Part shown: positions 16,035 through 25,380 of the stretch, piece by piece
Position numbering within the stretch: the stretch's first letter is position 1
How the letters are laid out: the number at the start of each line of letters is the position of its first letter
Program-made: the position numbers and the translations under genes
Assembly (NCBI GenBank): GCA_963704875.1
Contig: CAVPIA010000008.1
Coordinates: 496,001 to 560,000, forward strand
DNA: 64,000 bases
Reading direction: 5' to 3'
DNA from: CAMYOC01 sp963704875
GTDB taxonomy: Bacteria; Pseudomonadota; Gammaproteobacteria; Steroidobacterales; XN24
The notes under the pieces: model-generated
What the model saw: only the letters and a program-made list of their open reading frames with translations
Told to the model about the DNA's origin: nothing
The model's database searches: none

Positions 16035-18438
16035 CGGCCCACCCCATGATCGCGCGCACGCGCTCGGCAACCCGTTCCGCCTCATGCAGAACCGGGCCCT
16101 CCGGCGACGAAGCTTCGCGACCAAACATCTGCGCCACCCCGCTTTCCACCAGCGCCCGGTGCAACAACGTCAGGTCCCGGCGAGGCCGCACCCAGCCCCG
16201 ATCGATCAGTCGTGCACACAGATACTGAAGACCCCGCTGAGGACGAATCGTGCCGCGCTTGTTGATCCGCGGTTTGCGCGAGCGCCGCAATACCGCCTCG
16301 GCGATACGTGCTCGCAGCCCCGGCCTGCGTTCTGGCAGCGGATAAATCAGCAGGGCCTTTCCGGTGGCCACGGCTTCGCTAAGCATCGACTCGCTCTCAC
16401 CGCTCACCACGAGAATATCGGCCGCGGCCAGATACCCGATATAGGGATTCTCGCTGAGGTCCGGATTCCAGCGGTGAACGATGTTACTTGGTCCAAGCGC
16501 ATGCTCCAGCGCATCAGCCGCGGCGGCCGAGGTGCGAGGGCTGGTGACCGCGGCAACCGACCCACCCAGAGAACCAGCAAAGCCCCGCACCTCCTCGCCC
16601 ATCCTGCGCGCGGTCGCCACGTCCAGCTGGTGCAACGCTGAGGCGCCACCGACGATCAATGCGATATGAGGCCTGGGCGCATCGCCAAACAGACCCTGCC
16701 AGCGCCGGGCTGCGAGATCCAGAGTCTTCCGGTCCAGCGGATTGAGTGGCGCCACGGTTTCCATCCGACGGGGATGCGCAAACTGGCGGAAGTGAGCGCA
16801 GCCGACCACCAGATCGAAGTCATCGGCGATCTCACCACCCTTGCGGCCCAGGTGAACCAGACGGGTCGCACCCGCGCTCTGTTCTCCTATCCAGCGCGCT
16901 ACCGGCGCAGTCCGGCGGCCTACCGAAATCACCAGATCCGGCCACGGCGGTTCAAGCATATCGGAACCGCGGAGGTCCAGGCTGCGCAGACTCGGGCCGA
17001 GCAGTGCGTTGCTTAGATAGTTGAGCAGGTTAAAACGCAATTGCCTGATCTCGACCGGCCAGCCCAGCGCTTTTGCCAGCGCCCGGGACTGTATCCCGTG
17101 CCCGGCCTTGTCATCCGCCAGCACCCAGACCACCGGGGGTGCGCCCAGACAACGGCCCCCGCCTCGGTGAACCCAGCGCGAGCGCCCACCAGCATGGCGC
17201 TCGCGGATGGCCAGGCGCCAGTGGATCGCCGGCTGACGGCGAGCAGCGCCCTCGACCAGACTCAACCACCATTCCGGGTCCCGGGTCCTGCGACTCAAAC
17301 CGGGCAGTGTTGACGGATCCTGATCGTCGATGACCAGATATACGAATCGTTCTGCACGAGCAAACATCTCGTCGACGATCCATGGCAGATCTTCGTCTGG
17401 CAGGTATTCGAGCAGGCGACTGCAAATCACGCCGGTGGGTCTCGCCGTGCCGTTGTCGGTCAGGTCCGCGAGCGGGTGGCAACCGTGCGCCTGCCTGCTG
17501 GCCAGGCCGGCCATCCCGGCCATCCCGGCCGGCGATTTATCACCAAACGTATAGTGAACACAGTCGCCGCCGCCGGTCTGGCTCGACAAGATCTTCAGGC
17601 CTCGCCAGGCGTCTGCCTGCAGTGCCATGGGGCCAGTCGGCGCAGAATTCATTGCGCGCAAGCGGCGGAACTTGCTGCTCGGCCGCCTGGCGTTGAAGGG
17701 CTGGAACCCGGCTGCATCGGCACCGCGCTCAAGCGCATCCCAGACCGGGGCCACCGGATTCTGCTGATAAACAAATTTTCGCGGGAACGGCCGCCATGGC
17801 TGGGTCTGCAGTACCGTGAAATGGATCAAGTGCGATTGGCCTGGCTGGTATTCATCGTCGCGGGCGTTCCAGCCATGATCGATTGGCCCCCACAGGCCCT
17901 TTGTCCGGCGTGCGCGTGCTTCCAGCCGTTTCCGCCGCTCGCGGCGTACCGCGTCCGGTGGCCAGACCGGTGCCATCCGTGCGCAATCGATCAACATCAC
18001 CGAGGTATCGCGATCGGAGATCGACATAAAGCCGTGCTCGCCCATCGGTGTATCGAACAACTCGGCCGGATCACTCAGATAGATCTGGTCGACGTCGTTA
18101 TAGATCGCACGACCCTGCCCCCCCGCCAACTCGGGTATCGCAAAGCGGTAGTTCGTGAACCCGGTCAGCCAGCGCCGCGGATTGAAACCCGGCAGCTCCT
18201 TCATCAAGGTGATTTCGTAAATCCGGCGCGGATCCCTGACTTTTTCCACAGACCAGATAAACACGCGCTCGGCACGCTGCTGACCGGTCTCGGTGCCGAG
18301 GAAAATCCTGACCGGCGGCAACCTGCAGGGAGAAACCCCTGCCCTGACGCCCAGCACGACCCGCTCGAGGTCGAGGGTCCCGGGCAGGGCCCCGGTTTCC
18401 TTTACGCCGGCCAGAACAGCGTCGGGCTGAGCTACCAT
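16027..18438 (-). CDS. three-part fusion: GT8-like domain, methyltransferase-like segment, ELM1 domain
   Basis: An 803-residue protein. Residues about 43-245 form a glycosyltransferase-like domain (RIFLGTETGQQRAERVF, D-x-D in YNDVDQIYL with Asp115/Asp117, HFTVLQTQPW). Residues about 255-425 look like the second half of a class I methyltransferase (GVICSRLLEYLPDEDLPWIVDEM, 336-358), but I find no glycine-rich SAM motif, so this part may be inactive or structural. Residues about 436-800 are a full ELM1-family domain (VVWVLADDKAGHGIQ, WPDLVISVGRRTAPVARWI, RPHIALIVGG). It is the first gene of the minus-strand operon with the PGAM-like, 2OG and GT8-like genes, divergent from the ABC exporter. A short GMAGMAGLA run arises from a 9-base tandem repeat. 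Confidence 0.85.
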   Translation of the reverse strand: MVAQPDAVLAGVKETGALPGTLDLERVVLGVRAGVSPCRLPPVRIFLGTETGQQRAERVFIWSVEKVRDPRRIYEITLMKELPGFNPRRWLTGFTNYRFAIPELAGGQGRAIYNDVDQIYLSDPAELFDTPMGEHGFMSISDRDTSVMLIDCARMAPVWPPDAVRRERRKRLEARARRTKGLWGPIDHGWNARDDEYQPGQSHLIHFTVLQTQPWRPFPRKFVYQQNPVAPVWDALERGADAAGFQPFNARRPSSKFRRLRAMNSAPTGPMALQADAWRGLKILSSQTGGGDCVHYTFGDKSPAGMAGMAGLASRQAHGCHPLADLTDNGTARPTGVICSRLLEYLPDEDLPWIVDEMFARAERFVYLVIDDQDPSTLPGLSRRTRDPEWWLSLVEGAARRQPAIHWRLAIRERHAGGRSRWVHRGGGRCLGAPPVVWVLADDKAGHGIQSRALAKALGWPVEIRQLRFNLLNYLSNALLGPSLRSLDLRGSDMLEPPWPDLVISVGRRTAPVARWIGEQSAGATRLVHLGRKGGEIADDFDLVVGCAHFRQFAHPRRMETVAPLNPLDRKTLDLAARRWQGLFGDAPRPHIALIVGGASALHQLDVATARRMGEEVRGFAGSLGGSVAAVTSPRTSAAAADALEHALGPSNIVHRWNPDLSENPYIGYLAAADILVVSGESESMLSEAVATGKALLIYPLPERRPGLRARIAEAVLRRSRKPRINKRGTIRPQRGLQYLCARLIDRGWVRPRRDLTLLHRALVESGVAQMFGREASSPEGPVLHEAERVAERVRAIMGWADD

Positions 18439-18557
18439 ATCGGGTCAATCTCGGGTGACGGCAGAGTAACCGGTTATTATACGCGATGCTGATCCACCCG
18501 GGCGGTGGCCGGCCAGCGGCTGGTGCACTGCCCCGGATACCCGCAAGAGACCTTCCG

Positions 18558-20264
18558 ATGAAGTTCCTGAGTCACATCATGCGCGCATATCCGACGCGCA
18601 CTCTGATCACACTGACGGCACTGCTGATTGCGGGCATCGTCGCCGGAATCAGCCTGACCGCGCTGCTCCCGGTTCTTAGCCTGGCGACCGACCCCGACGC
18701 GGCGAGCGACGACAATCTGCTGGTGCGTGGCCTGAGCGCCGCGGGCCTGTCGCCGACCCTCGGTGTCCTGCTCTCGGTGCTGGTCATCGGCATGGCGATC
18801 AAGAGCTTGATCACGCTGTTCGCAAACCGGCATGTCGGATATACCGTGGCTCAGATCGCAACTGATTTGCGTCTGAATCTGCTGCGCGCCTTGCTCGAGG
18901 CCCGCTGGGACTACTATGTCCATCAGCCGGTTGGTGCGCTGGGCAATTCGATGGCCACCGAAGCGGCTCGTGCCGCAAATGCTTATCTGGATGGTTCGCG
19001 TACGGTGGCATTGCTCATCGAGACCCTGGTTTATGTGACTGTCGCGATGATGGTGTCCTGGCAAGCCACGCTGGTAGCGATGGGGTTTGCGACGCTGATC
19101 ATATTCGGCTTCGGCCGCCTGGTGCGGACCTCGAAACGCGCCGGCAGTAGGCAGACCCAATTGTTGCGCTCACTGATGAGCCGGATGACCGACACGCTGC
19201 AATCGGTCAAAGCGCTCAAGGCCATGGGTCTCTCAGCCCGCGCCAATCTGGTGCTCGAAGGCGAGACCGGACAACTCAACAAGGCGCTGCGCCGCGAGGT
19301 ATTTAGCCGCGAGGCGCTGAGTTCGCTGTACGAACCAGTGATTATCGCTTTCACCGCGCTGGGTCTTTTTGTTGCTGTGAGCTATTACGCGGTACCGCTG
19401 GCCAGCATCCTGGTGCTGATCATCCTGCTGGTGCGTGTGATGGCGGCGCTGGGCAAGGTCCAGCGCTATTACCAGAAGATGGTCATCGACGAGAGCGCCT
19501 ACTGGGCGATGACCGCGACTATCGAGCGCGCCGAGCTGGCCAGAGAAGCGTGCAGCGGCGGGAAAGAACCCAGCTTCCAGCAACAGATCATGATGGACAA
19601 TGTGTCGCTGGCGTTTGGCGAACGTCAGGTGCTGCGCAGTTTGTCTCTGACCCTTGAATCGGGGTCCTTCACAACAATTATCGGTCCTTCAGGCTCCGGC
19701 AAGACCACGATTATCGACATCCTGACCGGATTGCTGGCACCGAGCGCCGGCCAGGTCCTGATAGACGGCGTGTCGATGAGCGAATGCGATATCAGCCTGT
19801 GGCGCCGGATGATCGGCTACGTGCCACAGGAGACGCTGCTTCTCCATGACACCATCGAACACAACGTCACGCTGGGCGATCCGGATCTGCAAGCTGCCGA
19901 TACCGAACGCGCATTGCGCGCTGCCGGGGCGTGGGATTTCGTCAGTGCCAATCCCGATGGCATGAGCGCCATTGTCGGCGAACGCGGTGGCAAACTCTCC
20001 GGTGGCCAGCGTCAGCGTCTGTGTATCGCCCGGGCCCTGGTTCGCCAGCCAAAACTGCTAATCCTGGACGAGGCTACCAGCGCACTGGACCCGGAGAGCG
20101 AGGCGGCAATCTGCGCGACGCTGGAGGCCCTGCGCGGCCGGATCACGATCCTGGCAATATCCCACCAGAGCGGCCTGGCTTCGGTCGCAGACCGGGTATT
20201 GCGGCTGGAGGCAGGCGCTTTGCTGGACGGGCCCGAACACGCGGTCTCGCTACCCTCCACCTGA
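18558..20264 (+). CDS. ABC exporter, fused permease/ATPase (MsbA-like)
   Basis: A 568-residue half-transporter. The N-terminal membrane domain runs to about residue 300 with around six hydrophobic segments, including PVGALGNSMATEAARAANAY typical of exporter coupling regions. The ATPase domain has Walker A GPSGSGKT (376-383), signature LSGGQ (480-484) and Walker B LLILDE (500-505), followed by the switch histidine in LAISHQSG. The start ATG at 18558 is preferred over one at 18486, since the extra N-terminal residues look non-coding. It is transcribed away from the fusion gene and is a candidate flippase/exporter for the glycan or lipid made by that operon. Confidence 0.9.
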   Translation: MKFLSHIMRAYPTRTLITLTALLIAGIVAGISLTALLPVLSLATDPDAASDDNLLVRGLSAAGLSPTLGVLLSVLVIGMAIKSLITLFANRHVGYTVAQIATDLRLNLLRALLEARWDYYVHQPVGALGNSMATEAARAANAYLDGSRTVALLIETLVYVTVAMMVSWQATLVAMGFATLIIFGFGRLVRTSKRAGSRQTQLLRSLMSRMTDTLQSVKALKAMGLSARANLVLEGETGQLNKALRREVFSREALSSLYEPVIIAFTALGLFVAVSYYAVPLASILVLIILLVRVMAALGKVQRYYQKMVIDESAYWAMTATIERAELAREACSGGKEPSFQQQIMMDNVSLAFGERQVLRSLSLTLESGSFTTIIGPSGSGKTTIIDILTGLLAPSAGQVLIDGVSMSECDISLWRRMIGYVPQETLLLHDTIEHNVTLGDPDLQAADTERALRAAGAWDFVSANPDGMSAIVGERGGKLSGGQRQRLCIARALVRQPKLLILDEATSALDPESEAAICATLEALRGRITILAISHQSGLASVADRVLRLEAGALLDGPEHAVSLPST

Positions 20265-20467
20265 ATCGGAAGCGCCTGTATCTGAAGGCAATTTCTGGAG
20301 TTGCGCCGCCCTGTTTTCGCGCCAGCCCGGGGGATGCCGCCGATTTCGGCCCGCTGCGCTACAATTGACGATCGGTCCATGCCCTGTCCGGGCCAGAATC
20401 CGGCGATAGACCGGCAACAGGCTTCCGCAGGACAGGACCGCTAGCTAATCATTCTCAAGGATGCGAC

Positions 20468-22576
20468 ATGTACAGACTCGCGCCGATCGCTGCCCTGTCC
20501 CTGCTCATCGCTTGCGGCCCCAGTGGGCCTCAGGAAGCACCCGTCCAGGAGTCCGGCGGCCCGCAAAGCGAATACAACGTCGAAGCCACCACACCGGCGC
20601 CGCCCGAGACCAGTGAATTCGACGTTCACGTGGACCGCTTTGCCGATGTCCAGGTATTGCGTTACCCGGTGCCCGGTTTCGCCCAGATGAGCCTGCAGCA
20701 GAAGAAGCTGGCCTATTTCCTTTCGCAGGCGGCGCTGGCCGGCTGGGACATCATCTGGGACCAGAATTACGAGCACAATCTGCGCGTCCGACGGACGCTT
20801 GCGGCGGTCATCGCCAGCTACGACGGCGACCGCTCATCGAAGGATTACCAGGCGCTGCTCGAATACGCCAAGCGGGTCTGGTTCGCCAATGGCATCCATC
20901 ACCATTATTCGTCGATGAAGATGCAACCGGGATTCAGCCAGACTGCATTCGAGACCATGGTACGGCGTTCAAACCTGGAATTGCTGCCGCTGGAGAACGA
21001 CGACACGGTGGATTCGCTGCTGGCATTGCTTGGACCCGTGTTGTTTGATCCCACGGTGGCGCCGAAGAAGGTCAATCTGGAGCCAGGCGAAGACCTGTTG
21101 ATGACCTCTGCCACCAACTACTATCGCGACGTCACCCAGGTCGAGGCAGAAGCGTTTTACGCCGAGCGTATCGATGCCGATGATCCGCGCCCGATCTCCT
21201 GGGGTCTGAATTCGCAACTGGCGAAAGTCAACGGCGAGATCGCGGAGCGCGTATGGAAGATCGGCGGCATGTATAGCCAGGCGCTGGAACAGGTCGTCTA
21301 CTGGCTGGAGCGCTCCCTCGAGGTCACCGAAAACGATGCGCAACGTGCCTGGTTATGGGCCTTGATTTCGTATTACCACAGTGGCGATCTCAAAGAATAC
21401 GACGACTACAACATCGCCTGGGTCAAGGACACCGAATCCAGGATAGATACCGTAAACGGATTCACCGAGGTCTACGGGGACCCGCTGGGTTACCGCGGCG
21501 CCTGGCAGGCCGTGCTGTCGATCCGTGATCTGGAAGCGTCCGAGCGCATCGCCACATTGGCCGGGAATGCCCAGTGGTTCGAGGACAACTCGCCATTGCG
21601 GCCGCAGGATAAGAAGCCCGAAGTGGTCGGCATCTCGGCCAAAGTGATCACCGTTGTGACCGAAGGCGGCGACCAGGCGCCGCTGACCTCGATCGGCGTC
21701 AACCTGCCTAACGCCAACTGGATCCGCAAGGAACATGGCTCCAAATCGGTCACTCTCGGCAATATCATCCAGGCCATCGAAACGGCGAGCGCCGGCAGTG
21801 GCCTGCATGACGAATTCATGCTGACCAAGGCGGAAAAAGAGCGATATCAAAAATACGGCACGCTCGCCTATTTCCTTGATGTCGACCTGCACGAGGTGAT
21901 CGGTCATGCCTCCGGACAGATAGCACCGGGTGTCGGGACGCCAAAAGAGACTTTGAAGAACTACGCCTCCGCATTGGAGGAGACCCGCGCAGACCTGGTC
22001 GCCTTGTACTACATGATGGATCCGAAGCTGGTGGAGCTTGGACTGATGCCGTCGCTGGAAGTCGGCAAGGTCACCTATGATCGCAATATCCGCAATGGTC
22101 TGATGATCCAGCTGCAAAGGATCGAGCCCGGTAACAACCTGGAGCAGGCGCATATGCGTAACCGCCAGCTCATCGCGGCCTGGGCCTATGAAAAAGGTCT
22201 GCCCGATAACGTGATCGAAAAAGTTCAGAAAGACGGCAAAACGTATTTCGTGATCAGGGACTATGAGGCGCTAAGGGAAATCTTCGGCGAGCAATTGCGT
22301 GAGATCCAGAGGATAAAGTCCGAGGGCGACTACGAGGCCGGCAAGGCGCTGATAGAGACCTACGCCGTGCAGGTCGACCCGGTCCTGCACCGGGAGGTGT
22401 TGGAGCGGGTTGAGGCGCTGGATGTCGCCGCGTTTACCGGCTTTGTTCAGGCCGAACTGGTGCCGGTTGAAGACAACGGGGAGATCCTCGATATCCTGGT
22501 GGAGTATCCGGCGGATTTCGAAAGCCAGATGCTGTCCTTAGAGGAAAATTACAGCTTCCTGCCGGTGAGCAACTGA
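20468..22576 (+). CDS. M49-type (dipeptidyl-peptidase III family) lipoprotein
   Basis: A 702-residue zinc peptidase-like protein. The zinc motif is H-E-V-I-G-H (His475-His480), the H-E-x-x-x-H form unique to family M49, and the third ligand lies in LEETRAD (Glu504/505). The spacing between them is short, as in bacterial relatives rather than human DPP III. The N-terminus MYRLAPIAALSLLIAC ends in a lipobox Cys16, so it should be a lipoprotein in the periplasm or outer membrane, unlike the cytosolic eukaryotic enzyme. It probably removes dipeptides or degrades periplasmic peptides. The 203 bases before it carry no gene. Confidence 0.88.
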   Translation: MYRLAPIAALSLLIACGPSGPQEAPVQESGGPQSEYNVEATTPAPPETSEFDVHVDRFADVQVLRYPVPGFAQMSLQQKKLAYFLSQAALAGWDIIWDQNYEHNLRVRRTLAAVIASYDGDRSSKDYQALLEYAKRVWFANGIHHHYSSMKMQPGFSQTAFETMVRRSNLELLPLENDDTVDSLLALLGPVLFDPTVAPKKVNLEPGEDLLMTSATNYYRDVTQVEAEAFYAERIDADDPRPISWGLNSQLAKVNGEIAERVWKIGGMYSQALEQVVYWLERSLEVTENDAQRAWLWALISYYHSGDLKEYDDYNIAWVKDTESRIDTVNGFTEVYGDPLGYRGAWQAVLSIRDLEASERIATLAGNAQWFEDNSPLRPQDKKPEVVGISAKVITVVTEGGDQAPLTSIGVNLPNANWIRKEHGSKSVTLGNIIQAIETASAGSGLHDEFMLTKAEKERYQKYGTLAYFLDVDLHEVIGHASGQIAPGVGTPKETLKNYASALEETRADLVALYYMMDPKLVELGLMPSLEVGKVTYDRNIRNGLMIQLQRIEPGNNLEQAHMRNRQLIAAWAYEKGLPDNVIEKVQKDGKTYFVIRDYEALREIFGEQLREIQRIKSEGDYEAGKALIETYAVQVDPVLHREVLERVEALDVAAFTGFVQAELVPVEDNGEILDILVEYPADFESQMLSLEENYSFLPVSN

Positions 22577-22589
22577 CAAGAGCCGACCT

Positions 22590-22703
22590 CCTGGTGTCGG
22601 ATCACAAGGCAACCGGCTTCAGCCAGGACCGTGCCGCTGAGGTGTGTCGATGTTCGGCATGTGGCATCACAAATCCGACGGGCCCATAGGGACCGACACC
22701 AGG
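22590..22703. repeat. 11-bp perfect inverted repeat around a 92-base spacer
   Basis: CCTGGTGTCGG at 22590-22600 is the exact reverse complement of CCGACACCAGG at 22693-22703. The intervening sequence has no gene but contains further short complementary pieces, so a structured RNA leader is possible. It lies between the M49 peptidase and the small membrane protein gene. There is no T run, so it is not an ordinary terminator. Confidence 0.5.
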
Positions 22704-22769
22704 TAGCGCGAATCCGGCCCGTTTCCCCCGGCATCTGCGGCGAGCAGATGCGCCCGGAGAACCACTGAC

Positions 22770-23015
22770 ATGAGCTATGGCGTGTTTGATCTGATCGGCA
22801 ACCTCGGCGTTGCGGTCATCGTGCTCTGCTATCTGGCGCTGCAGTTGGAGAAGATGCACAGCAGCGAGCTGCGCTATTCGGTACTGAATGCAGTCGGCGC
22901 TATCCTGATCCTGGTGTCGCTGAGCAAGGACTTCAATCTGTCAGCGGCGATCATCGAGGTGTTCTGGATCGCTATCAGCGCCATCGGCATCACCCGGGCA
23001 TTGCGTGCGCGTTGA
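22770..23015 (+). CDS. CBU_0592-like small membrane protein
   Basis: An 81-residue protein with three hydrophobic segments. It matches the pattern of CBU_0592-type proteins: an N-terminal FDLIGNLGVAVIVLCYLALQLEKM segment, then SVLNAVGAILILVSL...N.SA.IIEVFW.AIS. No function is established. The ATG at 22770 is 57 bases upstream of the next gene's leader and follows an intergenic region with an inverted repeat. Confidence 0.75.
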   Translation: MSYGVFDLIGNLGVAVIVLCYLALQLEKMHSSELRYSVLNAVGAILILVSLSKDFNLSAAIIEVFWIAISAIGITRALRAR

Positions 23016-23072
23016 CGAATATCCAGGCATAGCGTTAATCGCGGCCACAGCGATGCCCGTTGGCGTGGTCCG

Positions 23073-24317
23073 ATGAACAAAGCCAGCATCAGCCAGCAAG
23101 CGGCCCGCCGGCTGGCGTTGATCCGCGCCGGATTGCTCAAACCCGAGTGGACGCGATTGCCGCGACGCGCAGCGGGTGACGGCCGTCGCGCGCGCGCGGC
23201 GGCGCTGGCGATCATCCGCCGTTTCGGTTATTTGCAACTGGACACGGTGGCCGTCGCGGGCGCCCGCAGCCACGCGATTGTATTGATGTCCCGACTGGAG
23301 AATTTCGCACCGGAGGTCGCAGAGACGCTGCTCCGTCCTGGCGAAACGCTGTTTGAATACTGGGGGCACGAGGCCAGCTGGCTGCCGCTTGAAAGCTATC
23401 CATTGTTCGCTTTCCGGAGACGCGCCTACCAGCGGCATCCCTGGTGGGGCGACCTGATCCGGCAACATCCGAAAATCGCGCAGCGCCTGCGGCAACAGAT
23501 CCGCGATCAGGGACCATTGCGATCGCTGGACATGGAGGGCCGCGGCTCCCGCGGCTGGTGGGATCTGAAGATCGCGCGCAAGCTTGCCAGCGCGATGTGG
23601 TCCAGCGGTGAGCTTGCGATCCGTGAGCGGCGCAATTTCCAGCGCAGTTTTGACTTCAGCGAGCGTGTAATACCCGGACATTTGCTGGCCGCTGAAGTGG
23701 CGGAATCCGGGGCCATCGCCGAATTGATGCTGCGCGCACTGGCCGGCCACGGCTGGGCCAGTACAGCTACGCTCGCTCAGACCTGGCGTCTGTGCGGTTA
23801 CCAGCAGCAGATTCGCAACGCCCTGGCCACGCTCACGGAAGACGGTGCCGTCATCCCGTGCCGACTGGTCGACGAGCAGGGCAAGAGTGTCAATGGCTGG
23901 ATTCGCCCGGACGACCTGGATCTCGCCGACCGCTCCCGCTCACTGCGACCTTCACGGCATCGTGGCGTGTTGCTGTCGCCATTCGATCCGGTCCTGTGGG
24001 ATAGGAATCGAGTCAGGACGCTGTTCGGCTTTGAACAGATCCTGGAGATCTTCAAACCTTCCCAGCAACGCACATACGGCTACTACTGCTTGCCGATACT
24101 GGCCGGCGAACGTCTGATCGCCAGGGTCGATCTCAAAGCGGAACGCAAGACGCGACATCTGAAGGTACTGGCATTGCATTATGAGGAAAGCTCCAGATCC
24201 GGACGCGCTTCAGGCACTGACGCACGAGCGGTGACCATTGCGCTGGAACGATATGCTGGCATGCTTGGGCTTGGGCTGCCAAAGTCATTGCCGGAGCGCC
24301 AGGCGCCGACCGGGTGA
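23073..24317 (+). CDS. AlkZ/YcaQ-like DNA glycosylase family protein
   Basis: A 414-residue winged-helix protein of the YcaQ/AlkZ (HTH_42) family, whose characterised members unhook DNA interstrand crosslinks or other bulky alkyl adducts. Visible are the QLDTV segment (family Q-x-D catalytic motif, here within YLQLDTVAVAGARSH), FEYWGHEASWLP, and the late VLLSPFDPVLWDRNR and GYYCLPIL segments. The start ATG gives the usual length. The gene stands alone with GNAT and MAPEG genes downstream on the same strand. Its lesion specificity is not evident. Confidence 0.85.
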   Translation: MNKASISQQAARRLALIRAGLLKPEWTRLPRRAAGDGRRARAAALAIIRRFGYLQLDTVAVAGARSHAIVLMSRLENFAPEVAETLLRPGETLFEYWGHEASWLPLESYPLFAFRRRAYQRHPWWGDLIRQHPKIAQRLRQQIRDQGPLRSLDMEGRGSRGWWDLKIARKLASAMWSSGELAIRERRNFQRSFDFSERVIPGHLLAAEVAESGAIAELMLRALAGHGWASTATLAQTWRLCGYQQQIRNALATLTEDGAVIPCRLVDEQGKSVNGWIRPDDLDLADRSRSLRPSRHRGVLLSPFDPVLWDRNRVRTLFGFEQILEIFKPSQQRTYGYYCLPILAGERLIARVDLKAERKTRHLKVLALHYEESSRSGRASGTDARAVTIALERYAGMLGLGLPKSLPERQAPTG

Positions 24318-24386
24318 ACGCGGTTCCCGGGGGCCTCCCCGGAACTGCGGCAATCATTGCTGCGGCATCTGTGAGGCAGAAAGACG

Positions 24387-24968
24387 ATGAATCTGAGTGC
24401 GGAAGCCGGCGGATATCCGGAGATCACCACCGAGCGATTGCGCTTGCGTGGTTTCCGCAATACCGACGCGGAGGCCATTGTGTTACTGGCAGGCGACCGT
24501 GAAGTGGCCGCGACCACGCTGTCTATCCCCCACCCATACCCCAGACGTGAAGCCGATCGCTGGATAGAGTCGCATCACCAGGCATTCGTCGATGGTGAAC
24601 ACCTGACACTTGCGGTAACGCTACGCGATGATGGGCAGCTTGTCGGCGCCATCAGCCTGACGCTGGATGGCAATCATCGCAATGCCGAACTGGGCTACTG
24701 GGTCGGGCGCAAGTTCTGGGGTCAGGGCTACGCGACTGAAGCCGCGGCAGCGATGCTTGAGTATGGGTTTGAGATATTGGGCCTGAATCGGATTTTCGCC
24801 CACCACATGCGAGACAACCCGGCCTCCGGAAAAGTCCTGGCCAGAGTCGGTCTTCTCCAGGAAGGCATGCTGATTGAGCATGTGCTGAAGTGGGGCGAGT
24901 ACAAGGACCTGGTTCTGTTCGGCTTAACCCGGGACAGGTATCGCGCCACTGTCAGCGCAGGCGACTAG
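24387..24968 (+). CDS. GNAT N-acetyltransferase (RimJ/RimL type)
   Basis: A 193-residue acetyltransferase. The opening ITTERLRLRGFRNTDAEAI and the acetyl-CoA loop WGQGYATEAAAAMLEYGF, then NRIFAHHMRDNPASGKVLARVGL, are the RimJ/RimL-type GNAT pattern. Such enzymes acetylate N-termini of ribosomal proteins or small amines; the substrate here is unknown. It starts 69 bases after the glycosylase gene and precedes the MAPEG gene by 22 bases. Confidence 0.9.
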   Translation: MNLSAEAGGYPEITTERLRLRGFRNTDAEAIVLLAGDREVAATTLSIPHPYPRREADRWIESHHQAFVDGEHLTLAVTLRDDGQLVGAISLTLDGNHRNAELGYWVGRKFWGQGYATEAAAAMLEYGFEILGLNRIFAHHMRDNPASGKVLARVGLLQEGMLIEHVLKWGEYKDLVLFGLTRDRYRATVSAGD

Positions 24969-24990
24969 ACAGGAGAGGCAACAAATCGTC

Positions 24991-25380
24991 ATGGATATTT
25001 CAATCTGGTGTCTGCTGGGCGCGTTTGTGTTGATATACGCTCCCCGCATACCTGCAATAAAAGCTGCCGTTTCCGCCGAAGGCAGATACGACCTGGCCAA
25101 CCCCAGAGCACAACAGGCCAGACTCACGGGTCGGGGCGCACGCGCCCAGGCGGCACACCAAAATTCGGTCGAGGCATTTGCGCCCTTTGCGGCAGCGGTC
25201 TGGGTGGCACACTATGGCGGTGCGGATGCGATGCTGCGCGACGCGCTCGCGCTGCTCTTTGTCGGCGCCCGGACGCTGTTCGTTGTTGCGTATCTGAGGG
25301 ACATGAATCCCTGGCGCACGGTGGTCTGGACGATTGGTGTGCTGAGCGTGATCGGGTTGTTCCTGTCGCCACTATTCTGA
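24991..25380 (+). CDS. MAPEG family membrane protein
   Basis: A 129-residue membrane protein with four hydrophobic segments. The glutathione-binding-like stretch is NPRAQQARLTGRGARAQAAHQNSVEAFAPFAAAV, the hallmark of bacterial MAPEG proteins related to microsomal GST and leukotriene synthases. A good Shine-Dalgarno (AGGAGAGG near 24971-24978) precedes the ATG. It may detoxify hydrophobic electrophiles; no substrate is known. The stop codon lies inside a cluster of near-identical 14-base repeats. Confidence 0.85.
   Translation: MDISIWCLLGAFVLIYAPRIPAIKAAVSAEGRYDLANPRAQQARLTGRGARAQAAHQNSVEAFAPFAAAVWVAHYGGADAMLRDALALLFVGARTLFVVAYLRDMNPWRTVVWTIGVLSVIGLFLSPLF

Noticed and set aside
17476..18492. 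Long open frame on the plus strand opposite the fusion gene
   Set aside because: It mirrors the minus-strand fusion codon by codon, is rich in Arg/Pro/Gly without motifs, and has no ribosome site; it is a shadow of GC-rich coding.
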